39,390 nucleotides of DNA from an uncultured Oscillospiraceae bacterium (GCA_947632005.1 CANRNU010000021.1:1-39390), one strand, 5' to 3'; shown: positions 31,292-39,390, counted from the stretch's first letter. Notes: generated by a model from the sequence alone, not told the origin. Numbers and translations are program-made.

Positions 31292-32485
31292 TCAGTCTTC
31301 CTCCGTGCTCTCGTCGGCCACATAGCTCTTGTCCATGGTGATGACGCACAGATACCGCCCCTCCATCCGGTTGATCTGCCGGAGGATATCGAATTCCACC
31401 GCGTCCTGCCGCTTCTGGTCGTAGTCGTAGGGCACTAGCAGGCGGAAGCTCACGTCCGTGTAGCCGTCCTCCACCGAGAGACGGAAGTTATGTAGTTCCA
31501 GGCGTGGGTCGATCTGCTCCACGATCTCCGTCACCCTCCTGCGGATCCGGAGAATGTACTCGTCCCGCACCTCCACCGGGTCCACATGGATCACCAGGAG
31601 CACACCCAGCCGGCATGCCACATACCGCTCGATCTGCTCGATGAGTTCATGGGCCTGCTCAATGTCCATCTCCCGGGACACCGCCACCCGAGCGCTTGCC
31701 ATGCTTCGGTTCGGCCCGTAGCTGTGGATGATGAGGTCGTACACGTCCTCCACGCCCTCGAAGGACCGCATCTGCTCCATGATCGACTGATACAGCTCCC
31801 GTCCCGCGGGCTCGCCCAGCAGCGGCTCCAGCGTCTCCTTGGCGATCTTTATCCCGGCCACCATGACGAACAGCGACACCACCAGCCCCGCCCAGGCGTC
31901 CACGTCCACCCCGGTCACCTGGAAGATCAGCACGGACAGGACGGTCACGCCGGTGGACAGAGAGTCCCCCAGAGAGTCCGCCGCCGCGGCCATCATCACC
32001 TTGGAGTCGATGCGCCGGCCAATGTTCCTGTTGAAAAGGCCGAGCCACAGCTTCACGCCCACGGACAGCAGCAAAAAGAGAAACGGGAAAAGCTCAAAGG
32101 ACAGGTCCCCCGGCTTTCCGATCCGGCCCACGCTGCTTCTGAACAGGGAAAACCCCACCTCGATCACCAGAAACGCCACGATGAAGGCCGCGATATACTC
32201 CATCCGGCCATAGCCAAAGGGATGCTTGCGGTTGGCGGGCCTTTCCGCCAGCTTGATGCCGGCAAAGCCGATGACGGCGGAGGCAGCGTCGGAGAGGTTA
32301 TTGAAGGCGTCCGCCACCACGGCGATGCTCCCCATCACGAGCCCAATGGTCACTTTTGCCGCGAACAGAAGCGCATTGCACACGATGCCCACGATGCTGG
32401 CCAGCGTCCCGTACCTGGTACGCACCTCGGGGCTCTGCGTGTCCTCATAGCCGTGCACAAAGGTGCGCACAAGAAACTCTGTCAA
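31292..32485 (-). CDS. Cation diffusion facilitator (CDF) metal exporter
   Basis: 397 residues. Six membrane helices in the first ~220 residues, with metal-site motifs DAFNNLSD (TM2) and DSLGDS (TM5), and the HPFGYGRMEY segment between TM2 and TM3. It has a cytoplasmic ferredoxin-like domain (~225-305; VEDVYDLIIHSYGPNRSMASARV). About 90 extra C-terminal residues extend beyond the ~300-residue family norm. CDF proteins export Zn2+, Mn2+ or Fe2+ in exchange for H+; the metal cannot be assigned. TTG start 32485 with AGGAGG nine bases upstream; the ATG at 32492 is out of frame. Confidence 0.92.
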   Translation of the reverse strand: MTEFLVRTFVHGYEDTQSPEVRTRYGTLASIVGIVCNALLFAAKVTIGLVMGSIAVVADAFNNLSDAASAVIGFAGIKLAERPANRKHPFGYGRMEYIAAFIVAFLVIEVGFSLFRSSVGRIGKPGDLSFELFPFLFLLLSVGVKLWLGLFNRNIGRRIDSKVMMAAAADSLGDSLSTGVTVLSVLIFQVTGVDVDAWAGLVVSLFVMVAGIKIAKETLEPLLGEPAGRELYQSIMEQMRSFEGVEDVYDLIIHSYGPNRSMASARVAVSREMDIEQAHELIEQIERYVACRLGVLLVIHVDPVEVRDEYILRIRRRVTEIVEQIDPRLELHNFRLSVEDGYTDVSFRLLVPYDYDQKRQDAVEFDILRQINRMEGRYLCVITMDKSYVADESTEED

Positions 32486-32785
32486 CCGCCATCTCCTCCT
32501 CTTCGTTCACGGCCTGGCCCAGCCGACAATATCCCGGTCGCCATATTCAGCCCTATTATACTTTGGAGCGGTGAGTATTTCAACTATAATGGGAGGGGAC
32601 TGCCATAGGCAATATGGGCTGCTGTCTTGTTTTGGGCGGCGTGGATTGAACATAAACCGGAGAAACATCGAATGTTATGCTTTTGCTAGAACATGACCGG
32701 GGGATATGCTATAATCATTGAACAGATGCGGAAGTATCCCGTGTTTGGGAAAATGATACGCAGAGAGTAACAGAAGGAGGCAAAT
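32486..32785. promoter_or_regulatory. Divergent promoter region (CDF gene / aldo-keto reductase-like gene)
   Basis: Minus strand: TTGAAA (32583-32578), a 17-base spacer, TATAAT (32560-32555), a near-perfect promoter for the CDF gene. Plus strand: an extended -10, TGCTATAAT (32707-32715), 71 bp before the next gene, with TTGCTA as a poorly spaced -35. No other structure recognised between them. Confidence 0.75.
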
Positions 32786-33880
32786 ATGCAATATCGCACA
32801 CTGCCCCACGGCGGGGAGAAGATCGGCATCATCGGCATGGGCTCGGCTGTGGTGGGCCAGCAGAAAGAGAAGGACATCATTGAGACGGTGCGCACGGCGG
32901 TGGAGCTGGGTGTCAACTACTTCGACCTGGCGGCGGGCCATGCAACCTGCTTCCCTGCCTACGGGAAGGCCCTGGCCGACTGCCGGAAAAACGTGTACTT
33001 ACAGATCCACTTCGGCGCCAACTATACCACCGGCGAGTACGGCTGGACCACCGACCTGGATGCCATCAAGCGCTCCATCGGCTGGCAGCTGGACAACCTG
33101 AAAACGGACACTATCGACTTCGGCTTCATCCACTGCCTGGACGAGCGGACCGATGTAGAGACATACGAAAAGAGCGGGGCGCTGCAATATGTGCTGGACA
33201 TGAAGGCCCAGGGCGTGGTGCGGCACATCGGCCTTTCCTCCCACAATCCGGACACGGTCCATCATGTGCTGGACAAGGGCATCGTGGACATGCTCATGTT
33301 CTCCATCAACCCCATGTACGACTACGGCCAGGGGGAGTACGCCATCGGCTCCGACGGGGAGCGGCAGGCCCTCTACCGCCGGTGCGAGGCGGAGGGCGTG
33401 GGCGTTGCGGTGATGAAGCCCTTCAACGCGGGCCAGCTCCTGGACGCGAAACAGTCTCCCTTCAAGCGGGCCCTGACCCCGGCCCAGTGCATTCAGTACG
33501 CCCTGGATAAGCCCGGCGTGCTGACGGTGCTGCCCGGTGCGGCCAATGTGGACGAGTTGAAGCGGAATCTCGCTTATCTGGACGCGTCCGATGAGGAGCG
33601 GGATTATTCCGTCATCGCCAGTCTCGCCCCGGAGGAGTCCCGCGGCCGGTGCGTGTACTGCAACCACTGCGCGCCCTGTCCGGTGGGCCTGAACGTGGGC
33701 CTCATCAACAAGTATTATGACTTGGCCAAGGCGGGGGACCCCCTGGCGGCGGAGCACTATCATACCCTCGCCAAGACCGCCGCGGACTGTGTGGGCTGCG
33801 GGCACTGTGACAGCCGCTGCCCCTTCCATGTGGAGCAGTCGGCCCGGATGCGCGAGATCGCGGCGTATTTTCAAGAATAG
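32786..33880 (+). CDS. Aldo/keto reductase-like protein with C-terminal 4Fe-4S cluster sites
   Basis: 364 residues. An AKR-type TIM barrel (~1-270) is followed by a ferredoxin-like tail with CVYCNHCAPCP (~289-299) and CVGCGHCDSRCPF (~338-350), typical of anaerobe AKR-ferredoxin fusions. The barrel keeps the FDLAAG Asp and the FIHCLD His. The canonical Tyr is not at its usual place (GHATCFPAYGKAL), and the strand that should carry the catalytic Lys reads NVYLQIHFGA. A classical carbonyl-reducing tetrad therefore seems incomplete. GGAGG before ATG 32786. Electron-transfer or non-redox role possible; substrate unknown. Confidence 0.88.
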   Translation: MQYRTLPHGGEKIGIIGMGSAVVGQQKEKDIIETVRTAVELGVNYFDLAAGHATCFPAYGKALADCRKNVYLQIHFGANYTTGEYGWTTDLDAIKRSIGWQLDNLKTDTIDFGFIHCLDERTDVETYEKSGALQYVLDMKAQGVVRHIGLSSHNPDTVHHVLDKGIVDMLMFSINPMYDYGQGEYAIGSDGERQALYRRCEAEGVGVAVMKPFNAGQLLDAKQSPFKRALTPAQCIQYALDKPGVLTVLPGAANVDELKRNLAYLDASDEERDYSVIASLAPEESRGRCVYCNHCAPCPVGLNVGLINKYYDLAKAGDPLAAEHYHTLAKTAADCVGCGHCDSRCPFHVEQSARMREIAAYFQE

Positions 33881-34007
33881 GCCGGAGTACTTTTACACGT
33901 TACGCGGCGTTAAGACAAACTGATAGTTCCAATAAAACAGGTATATTGAACGCATACTCTACAAAACCACAATTACAAACTCGGCCTTATGTGAAAGGAA
34001 CACTTAA

Positions 34008-35066
34008 ATGACCACTTACGTCCAAGATCTAGCGAAACTGATTACAATGCTCCACCGGTTTCTGGCATTCGTGCGCTCCCGTGATGGAGACAGGCCCCTG
34101 AATTTTGTGGACAAGAACACTTTTCTTGGGCGGGAAGAAAACTATAAATCTATCGCATCAGAATTTGCCCGGAACGACCTTGACTATGACAAATGGGATG
34201 AATCCTGGATCGGGACCGGAAAAATACTGGAGCGCTGCAAAAAAGCAATGGACCGCGCTGGAAATCTCGTCTTTAGAAACCAGCAGATCCAGTTCAAGAA
34301 CATGATCGATCCGAAAAACGAAAAATTCAGGCCCAATGCTGAACGTGTGCTCTATGATATCTATAAGAGCTTACAACGCGATGAGGAAGCAGCCGCATTT
34401 TTCCAGGCAAAAAGAACTTTCGGTGGCCACTATGACACGATCGCTTACTTATTCTTTGTCAAAGATGCCTCTCGGTTTCTTCCGATCAGCCCTGGCAACT
34501 TTGAGAACAGTCTATCCTCTGTCGGCATCAATTATCCCCTCTCTGGACAGTGCAGTTGGCAAAATTACGACGGTTTCATTGAGATCGTCAAAGACGTTCA
34601 GGCGATCATGCAGGAAAATTTATCGGGCGTAGACATACGCCTGATCGATGCGCATTCATTCCTATGGGTCATTAATGAAAAAGCATTTCACCAATGGAAG
34701 GCAAATGTCGAAGAAGCAGAGATCGAGATAAGCGCGGAGAACTACTTAACTGCCAAAGCTGCCGAGGCCGCGACAAGGGAGAGACGGATCACAAGCTATT
34801 TTGCCCGCAGCACAGAAGTAGTAAGGGAAACGAAAAAACGAGCTAACGGCGTATGCCAGCTTTGTGGTAAACCAGCTCCATTCATGGATAGGCACGGTAC
34901 CCCTTATCTTGAAACACATCATATCGTCTGGCTGTCCCGCGGGGGCGAGGACAGTACTAGTAACACAGTTGCACTTTGTCCAAACTGCCATACTAAGATG
35001 CATATTGTTGATGACAGGGCCGATGTAAAGGTATTATTAGATAGCATAAAAGATAGCATAAAGTAA
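34008..35066 (+). CDS. HNH endonuclease, orphan restriction-like
   Basis: 352 residues. The C-terminal ~75 residues form an HNH nuclease with zinc-binding CQLC and CPNC pairs and the catalytic block LETHHIVWLSRGGEDSTSNTVALCPNCHTKMH (roughly residues 305-340). The N-terminal ~230 residues are a mixed domain I cannot name, with a TIAYLFFVKDASRFLPISP strand typical of stand-alone HNH restriction proteins. No methyltransferase is nearby, so it may be a modification-dependent (type IV-like) enzyme or a defence nuclease. AAAGGA before ATG 34008. Codon use is AT-richer than neighbours, suggesting transfer. Confidence 0.85.
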   Translation: MTTYVQDLAKLITMLHRFLAFVRSRDGDRPLNFVDKNTFLGREENYKSIASEFARNDLDYDKWDESWIGTGKILERCKKAMDRAGNLVFRNQQIQFKNMIDPKNEKFRPNAERVLYDIYKSLQRDEEAAAFFQAKRTFGGHYDTIAYLFFVKDASRFLPISPGNFENSLSSVGINYPLSGQCSWQNYDGFIEIVKDVQAIMQENLSGVDIRLIDAHSFLWVINEKAFHQWKANVEEAEIEISAENYLTAKAAEAATRERRITSYFARSTEVVRETKKRANGVCQLCGKPAPFMDRHGTPYLETHHIVWLSRGGEDSTSNTVALCPNCHTKMHIVDDRADVKVLLDSIKDSIK

Positions 35067-35152
35067 CCTAGCATATGGAAACAGTTTGCTCTTGTTGGCC
35101 TGTTTATGGGACATCGACTCTTTTACAGTGGTAAATATCGGGAGGTGTTTTT

Positions 35153-35341
35153 ATGAAACACAGGGTCAGAGCGCTGGTCCAGGTGGAGAAATATGGTCTG
35201 TTCGGAAAGACAAAGGTTTTTGAAGAGCGCAACATCACGGTGGACGGCAGGACGTACAGGAAGATGAAAAAGGCCGAGCGGGACCGCCCTTTTAGCATCG
35301 GGGAGATGATGTTCTACGACCTTTTGTGGGACGAGGATTGA
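35153..35341 (+). CDS. Small basic hypothetical protein
   Basis: 62 residues (MKHRVRALVQVEKYG onward) with a YRKMKKAERDRPFSIGEMM basic segment and no membrane helix. Not recognised. GGGAGGTG five bases before ATG 35153 makes translation credible. It is followed 42 bp later by another small gene and then tag, all on the same strand. Confidence 0.65.
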   Translation: MKHRVRALVQVEKYGLFGKTKVFEERNITVDGRTYRKMKKAERDRPFSIGEMMFYDLLWDED

Positions 35342-35383
35342 AGGCAGCGCGGCTTTGCGGTAAAATGAAAAGGAGGACGAAGT

Positions 35384-35662
35384 ATGAGCATCATTTTGAG
35401 AAGCTATCGTGAGGTGTGGCGGGATGCGCTGCGGGCGGAGGCGGGGCCTGATCAGGTGACACGCCTGCCCTTGCGCCGGATCGGGGCCAGGGACGGCGTG
35501 TACGTCATCTCGGGCGCCCGGCATGAGGAGGCGGCCCGGTACATGGAGGAGCAGCTGGCGGCTGGCCCCGGCTTGGCGGCGGAGATCACCTTGGCAGGTG
35601 AGGTGGAGGAGATGTACGGCGTAGCCGTGGACATAGAGTACCCCGGCGTGAGGGCCGGATAA
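35384..35662 (+). CDS. Hypothetical protein upstream of tag
   Basis: 92 residues, alpha/beta pattern (SIILRSYREVWRDALRAE; DGVYVISGARHEEAARYMEEQL; MYGVAVDIEYPG). No recognised domain. AAAGGAGGACGA precedes ATG 35384. It ends 11 bases before tag, so the two are probably co-transcribed. Confidence 0.7.
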   Translation: MSIILRSYREVWRDALRAEAGPDQVTRLPLRRIGARDGVYVISGARHEEAARYMEEQLAAGPGLAAEITLAGEVEEMYGVAVDIEYPGVRAG

Positions 35663-35673
35663 GGAGAACAATT

Positions 35674-36294
35674 ATGCAGAGATGTCCCTGGTGCCTGATG
35701 AATGAGCGGCAGACGCGCTACCACGACGAGGAGTGGGGCGTGCCGGTCCATGACGACCGCAAGCAGTTCGAGTTTCTCATGCTGGAGGCCATGCAGTGCG
35801 GCCTCAGCTGGGACACGGTGCTGCGCAAGCGGGAGATATTCCGCGGCTGCTTCGACGGGTTCGACTTTGACAAGGTGGCGGCCTACACCGATGAGGATGT
35901 GGACCGCATCATGGCCGTGCCCGGCATGATCCGCTCCCGGCGGAAGATCGAGGCGGTCATTAACAATGCCCGGTGCGTACAGCGCATCCGGGCGGAGTTT
36001 GGCGCGTTTTCGGACTACCTCTGGGGCTGGACCAGCGGAAAGACGATGCTCTACAAGGGCCACGAGCTGGGCCATATCCCGGCGTCCAACGACCTCTCTG
36101 ACCGCATCGCCAAGGACCTGAAAAAACGGGGCCTGAAGTACATTGGCAGCGTGACGGTCTATGCCCACCTGCAGGCCTGCGGGATCATCAATGACCATGT
36201 GAAGGAGTGCTTCCGGTATCGGGAGCTGGTGGATGGTGCGGATGATCGTTATATTGCAACTGAGACCCGGAACGGGGGATGCGGTCGTCAATGA
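35674..36294 (+). CDS. tag: DNA-3-methyladenine glycosylase I
   Basis: 206 residues. All landmarks of E. coli Tag are at the same numbers: zinc ligands Cys4, His17, His175 and Cys179, and base-binding Glu38. The WGVPVHDDRKQFEFLMLEAMQCGLSW segment is typical. It removes 3-methyladenine from DNA in the cytoplasm. AAGGAGAA precedes ATG 35674. The last ~20 residues after the zinc site extend past the usual end. It is the second alkyl-purine glycosylase in this window, with the AlkD homologue at 27904. Confidence 0.96.
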   Translation: MQRCPWCLMNERQTRYHDEEWGVPVHDDRKQFEFLMLEAMQCGLSWDTVLRKREIFRGCFDGFDFDKVAAYTDEDVDRIMAVPGMIRSRRKIEAVINNARCVQRIRAEFGAFSDYLWGWTSGKTMLYKGHELGHIPASNDLSDRIAKDLKKRGLKYIGSVTVYAHLQACGIINDHVKECFRYRELVDGADDRYIATETRNGGCGRQ

Positions 36295-36301
36295 AGTACA
36301 C

Positions 36302-36336
36302 AGCGCCCCGGTCGGTCCTTGCCCGGCCAGGGCGCT
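36302..36336. terminator. Weak hairpin between convergent genes
   Basis: Seven-base arms AGCGCCC (36302-36308) and GGGCGCT (36330-36336) with a 21-base loop. No T-tract. It may terminate tag or the minus-strand fusion gene, at low confidence. Confidence 0.3.
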
Positions 36337-36383
36337 TACGCAGATGCAATTGGACCGCAGGCGGCCTCTGCGGCGCCGGCACC

Positions 36384-37790
36384 TCAGTACCAATCGTGTT
36401 TTTCGTTCCTGTCCAGAGCGTTGAGCCGGGCCATCTCGTCCTCGGTCAGCTCAAAGCCGTACAGGTCCAGGTTCTCCCGGATGTGGTCGGGGTCGCTGGA
36501 ACCGGGTATGACCACCACGCCCTTTTGCAGGTTCCACCGCAGGATCACCTGGGCGGAAGATACCCCGTGGTCCGCGGCGATGGAGCAGATGGTCTCATCC
36601 CCCAGAAGCTCCGCCGTATGGCCCCGCCCGCCCAGCGGATACCAGCCTTGGACCACGATGCCCAGGCTTTGGATATAGGGGATGACATCATTCTCCTGGT
36701 AGTAGGGATGTATCTCGTTCTGTACCAGTGCAGGCGTGATGTTCACCTGGGGCAGAAACTCCTCCAGTTCCTTCACATACCAGTTGGAAAGGCCCAGGGA
36801 ATGTATCTTCCCCTCTGCCACCGCCTGTTCCATGGCCTTGTACGCCTTTACGTCGTTGGAGCCGGGATGGTGGAGCAGCATCATGTCGATGTAGCCGATG
36901 TCCAGTTTGTCGAGAGCCTCCTGGATGGCCTGTTCGGGGTTCGCGTATTGGGAGCCGGGGTATATTTTGGTGATGACGAATATCTCCTCCCGGGGTATGC
37001 CGGAGTCCCGGATGGCCCGGCCCACGGCGGCCTCGTTGCCATACATATAGGCGGTATCTATGAGCCGCCCACCGGCCTGGAGCAGGGCTGTGACGGAGTT
37101 ATAGCACTCCTCGTCGGACAGACTGTATGTCCCCAGGCCCATGATGGGCATTTCGTAGCCGCTGTTCAACATAACGGTTTTCCTTTCAAAGTCGAATACG
37201 CCGGTCTGCGGAGCGGCCTTTATGCCGCACGCATCCAGCCATGCGGCGATTTCATCCCTGGTCGTCCCGGCGGGGAAACGGCTCCCGTCCAGCCAATCGG
37301 CCTCCGGCGCCAGGAAGTGCAGATCATCGTCACTGGAGCCTATCCCGCTGGAATGGGACGTACAGAATGGCAGGATGGTCTTGCCGGAGAGATCATAGCT
37401 CTCCAGGAAGGTGCTGATGATCCGGGGCGCCTGGCCGTGCCAGATGGGATAGCCCAGCAGCACAGTGTCATACTGCCCCATATCCTCCACACCGCCGGAA
37501 ATGGCGGGACGGGCAGAGGGATCGTTCTGCTCCTGGTCGGCCCGGCCACCGGTATAGTAGGCCAGGTCCGCGTCCGTGTAGGGCTCGGCTGGCACGATCT
37601 CATAGATGTCCGCGCCCAGGATGTCCGCCGCGTAGTCCGCGATCGCCTTGGTGGTGCCGGTGGCGGAGAAATAGGCGACCAGGATGACGCTGTCCGGCTC
37701 TGCTTCTGACGCGCAGGCGGGGCAGCCGACACCGACGATCAGGCAAAGGACCAGCGCCATAACGCATAACGCAGACAAAATGTGTTTCAT
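36384..37790 (-). CDS. Exported flavodoxin - aldo/keto reductase fusion protein
   Basis: 468 residues. An N-terminal signal peptide (MKHILSALCVMALVLCLIVG...) most likely ends near ACA-SEA; Cys residues in this stretch do not form a good lipobox. A flavodoxin domain follows (~35-190; YFSATGTTKAIADYAADIL is the FMN loop). From ~200 comes a complete aldo/keto reductase barrel with Asp and Tyr in LIDTAYMYGNE, Lys in FVITKIYPG, His in MLLHHPGS, and the NADPH-site PGSSDPDHIRENL. AKRs are normally cytoplasmic because they need NAD(P)H, so an exported fusion is unusual. GGAGGTGA four bases before ATG 37790. Third gene of a minus-strand group with two hydrolases. Confidence 0.9.
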   Translation of the reverse strand: MKHILSALCVMALVLCLIVGVGCPACASEAEPDSVILVAYFSATGTTKAIADYAADILGADIYEIVPAEPYTDADLAYYTGGRADQEQNDPSARPAISGGVEDMGQYDTVLLGYPIWHGQAPRIISTFLESYDLSGKTILPFCTSHSSGIGSSDDDLHFLAPEADWLDGSRFPAGTTRDEIAAWLDACGIKAAPQTGVFDFERKTVMLNSGYEMPIMGLGTYSLSDEECYNSVTALLQAGGRLIDTAYMYGNEAAVGRAIRDSGIPREEIFVITKIYPGSQYANPEQAIQEALDKLDIGYIDMMLLHHPGSNDVKAYKAMEQAVAEGKIHSLGLSNWYVKELEEFLPQVNITPALVQNEIHPYYQENDVIPYIQSLGIVVQGWYPLGGRGHTAELLGDETICSIAADHGVSSAQVILRWNLQKGVVVIPGSSDPDHIRENLDLYGFELTEDEMARLNALDRNEKHDWY

Positions 37791-37812
37791 GCCGTCACCT
37801 CCGCGCTTTTTG

Positions 37813-38637
37813 TCATAAGCTCTTGAGCCAGTTTGCGGCCATATCCACCCACATGGAGATATTGGGGTTGGCCTTGCTCAGCTCCATAGCATTTTCATCC
37901 CGATAGGAAAGCGCATTTGCCACGCTCATGCCATGCTCGCCGCCGGTGTACAGGTGCAGCTCCACAGGGATATGAAGCTCGCACATCTTCTCCGTGATCA
38001 TCAGCGCGTTGCGCACCGGCACATATTTGTCGTTCTGGTTGTGCCAGACGAACAGCGGGCACACATGCTCGCCTACATAATGGATCATGTCCAGCTGCGG
38101 CGGGCAGCTTTTGGGAAATCGGGAGGCGTCGGGATTGACGAAGGCCGGATCGTTCCAGATGGTGCCGGAATTGTCCCAGCAGCCGTAGGCGATCACGGCG
38201 GCGTCCGGGCGAATGTACGAGGGCTCGACGCCCAGCGCTTTTGCGATCTGCGGATCGTTCCACTCCGCCGCGGACATCCCGGCGAGACACGCTCCGGCGG
38301 AAAAGCCCATCAAATACACACGGTCCGGAGCGATGTTCCATGCCTCGGCATTGTCCCGCACGACCTGTATCGCCTTGGAACACTCGATCAGCACATCGGG
38401 ATACCTGCAGTCATCTCCCACGGTGTATTCCAGCACAAAGGTGTTGAAGCCCTTTTGCAGAAAGGTCAGCGCCACCGGCTCCCCTTCCGAGGGCTCCAGT
38501 CTGGAGAAAGCCCCGCCCGGCAGGACGATGATCGCGCCGCGTCCGTTTTCCGCACCGTATGTGCCGATATCGTCGTGGATGTAAGTGGTCAGGGTCACTT
38601 CCTTATCGTCAAACAGCTTGAGCCTATCGTGTATCAT
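37813..38637 (-). CDS. Alpha/beta hydrolase (carbohydrate-esterase-like)
   Basis: 274 residues from ATG 38637, after AAAGGAAAGACG; the frame is open to 38661 without a site. Hydrolase features are AIIVLPGGAF (oxyanion strand), nucleophile Ser in GFSAGACLAG, Asp in WHNQNDKYVP and His in TGGEHGMS. The BD-FAE/Axe-type pattern suggests deacetylation of small sugar esters, but the substrate is not determined. No signal peptide. It begins 27 bp after the preceding hydrolase and ends 22 bp before the flavodoxin-AKR gene: one operon. Confidence 0.9.
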   Translation of the reverse strand: MIHDRLKLFDDKEVTLTTYIHDDIGTYGAENGRGAIIVLPGGAFSRLEPSEGEPVALTFLQKGFNTFVLEYTVGDDCRYPDVLIECSKAIQVVRDNAEAWNIAPDRVYLMGFSAGACLAGMSAAEWNDPQIAKALGVEPSYIRPDAAVIAYGCWDNSGTIWNDPAFVNPDASRFPKSCPPQLDMIHYVGEHVCPLFVWHNQNDKYVPVRNALMITEKMCELHIPVELHLYTGGEHGMSVANALSYRDENAMELSKANPNISMWVDMAANWLKSL

Positions 38638-38664
38638 CGTCTTTCCTTTCTGCCGAAGCAAAGT

Positions 38665-39390
38665 TTATTGCAAACATTCCCGGAAGAACATCTCCAGCTT
38701 ATCGAAGGGGATGGCGCTTTTGCCGCCGCCGTCATAGAGGTCGGTGTGGACCGCGTCCGGGATGATGAGAAGCTCCTTGTTGCCAGCCCAGGGATTGTCC
38801 TTCACCATGGCGGCGTAGGCGTCCCGGCTGAAGTAGCAGGAGTGGGCCTTCTCCCCGTGGACGAGCAGCATGGCGGACCGTATCTCGTTGGAATAGCGCA
38901 GGATGGGCTGGTTCATGAAGCTCATGCAGCCGATGACGTTCCAGCCGCCGTTGGAGTTGAGGGACCGGGGGTGATAGCCCCGCGGGGTCTTGTAATAGTC
39001 GTAGTAGTCCTTCACGAAAAAGGGCGCGTCCTCCGGAAGCGGGTCCACCACGCCGCCGCCCAGGGCGTAGGCGCCGGCCTTGAAGTCCGTGATGCGCTGG
39101 GCATTCATGGCCTTTTTCTTTTCATAGCGGGCGTCGGCGGAGTCCTCTGCGTCGAAATACCCGTTGGCGTTGACCCGGGTCATGTCATACATGGTCATGG
39201 CCGCCGTGGCCTTCACCCGGGTGTCCAGGGCCGCCGTATTGATGGCCATGCCGCCCCAGCCGCAGATGCCGATGATACCGATCCGGTCCGGGTCCACGTT
39301 CTCCTGGACGGATAGGAAGTCCACCGCCGCCTGGAAGTCCTCGGTGTTGATGTCCGGGGAGGCCATGTACCGGGGCTGGCCGCCGCTCTC
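38665..39390 (-). CDS. Alpha/beta hydrolase (DLH/YcjY-like), 5' end outside window
   Basis: The frame is open to the window edge (ESGGQPRYM precedes the ATG at 39366), so the true start lies outside. Visible are the DINTEDFQAAVDFL segment, the nucleophile elbow IGIIGICGWGG with Cys or an adjacent residue at the nucleophile position as in dienelactone-hydrolase relatives, MLLVHGEKAHS with the acid region, and VHTDLYD near the C-terminus carrying the His. Family members are cytoplasmic hydrolases of diverse esters. Ends 27 bp before the next hydrolase start. Confidence 0.88.
   Translation of the reverse strand, partial: ESGGQPRYMASPDINTEDFQAAVDFLSVQENVDPDRIGIIGICGWGGMAINTAALDTRVKATAAMTMYDMTRVNANGYFDAEDSADARYEKKKAMNAQRITDFKAGAYALGGGVVDPLPEDAPFFVKDYYDYYKTPRGYHPRSLNSNGGWNVIGCMSFMNQPILRYSNEIRSAMLLVHGEKAHSCYFSRDAYAAMVKDNPWAGNKELLIIPDAVHTDLYDGGGKSAIPFDKLEMFFRECLQ

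Overview
The window is GC-rich DNA with strong purine-rich ribosome binding sites, frequent GTG/TTG starts and short four- to eight-base gene overlaps. It carries spoVAC, a probable forespore-expressed Gln/Asn-rich peptide gene, an argS/DUF1934 pair, a lysine riboswitch and pyruvate phosphate dikinase. Together these suggest a spore-forming, anaerobic, gut-type Firmicute of the Oscillospiraceae kind (Flavonifractor/Lawsonibacter/Oscillibacter-like). This placement is an inference from gene content and composition. No tRNA, rRNA, CRISPR array, phage or transposase gene was seen.

Layout. 1-2662: the start of argS and its DUF1934 partner, a divergent regulatory region with two palindromes, a small unknown protein, a YitT-type membrane protein and spoVAC. 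2680-7800: a lysine-uptake operon (promoter, lysine riboswitch, terminator, binding protein, permease, ATPase, M20 peptidase). It is bracketed by two copies of the last ~129 bp of spoVAC, so the block looks inserted into the spoVAC 3' end. 8138-10740: an unknown membrane protein, then a PadR regulator with a DUF4097-type beta-helix protein. 10816-14207 (minus strand): a second polar amino acid ABC system whose last gene encodes a lipoprotein that reads as a circularly permuted substrate-binding domain. A MITE-like repeat lies inside this operon. 14399-17982: a response regulator, a histidine kinase and an HtrA-type protease, resembling an envelope-stress module. 18143-22805: TrkH, TrkA and a KdpD/KdpE two-component pair, a potassium locus with no KdpFABC pump.

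22875-26604: on the minus strand, a 33-residue Gln/Asn-rich peptide behind a sigma-G-like promoter, followed in frame by a second short ORF; then ppdK and a CrcB fluoride channel. 26695-31060: a second MITE-like copy and a series of stress or accessory genes (efflux transporter, AlkD-type DNA glycosylase, flavoprotein, YdeI-like protein, alpha/beta hydrolase), part of it clearly AT-richer than its surroundings. 31129-36294: a truncated zinc-ribbon gene, a cation diffusion facilitator, an iron-sulfur aldo/keto-reductase-like protein, an orphan HNH endonuclease, two unknown small proteins and the Tag glycosylase. 36384-39390 (minus strand): two alpha/beta hydrolases and an exported flavodoxin-aldo/keto reductase fusion.

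The strongest observations for follow-up are the permuted binding protein and its unusual ABC operon, the riboswitch-controlled lysine operon sitting in a duplicated spoVAC end, the Gln/Asn-rich sporulation peptide with an in-frame TGA, and the exported flavodoxin-AKR fusion. I did not find a clearly recognisable multi-gene system of an entirely new type.
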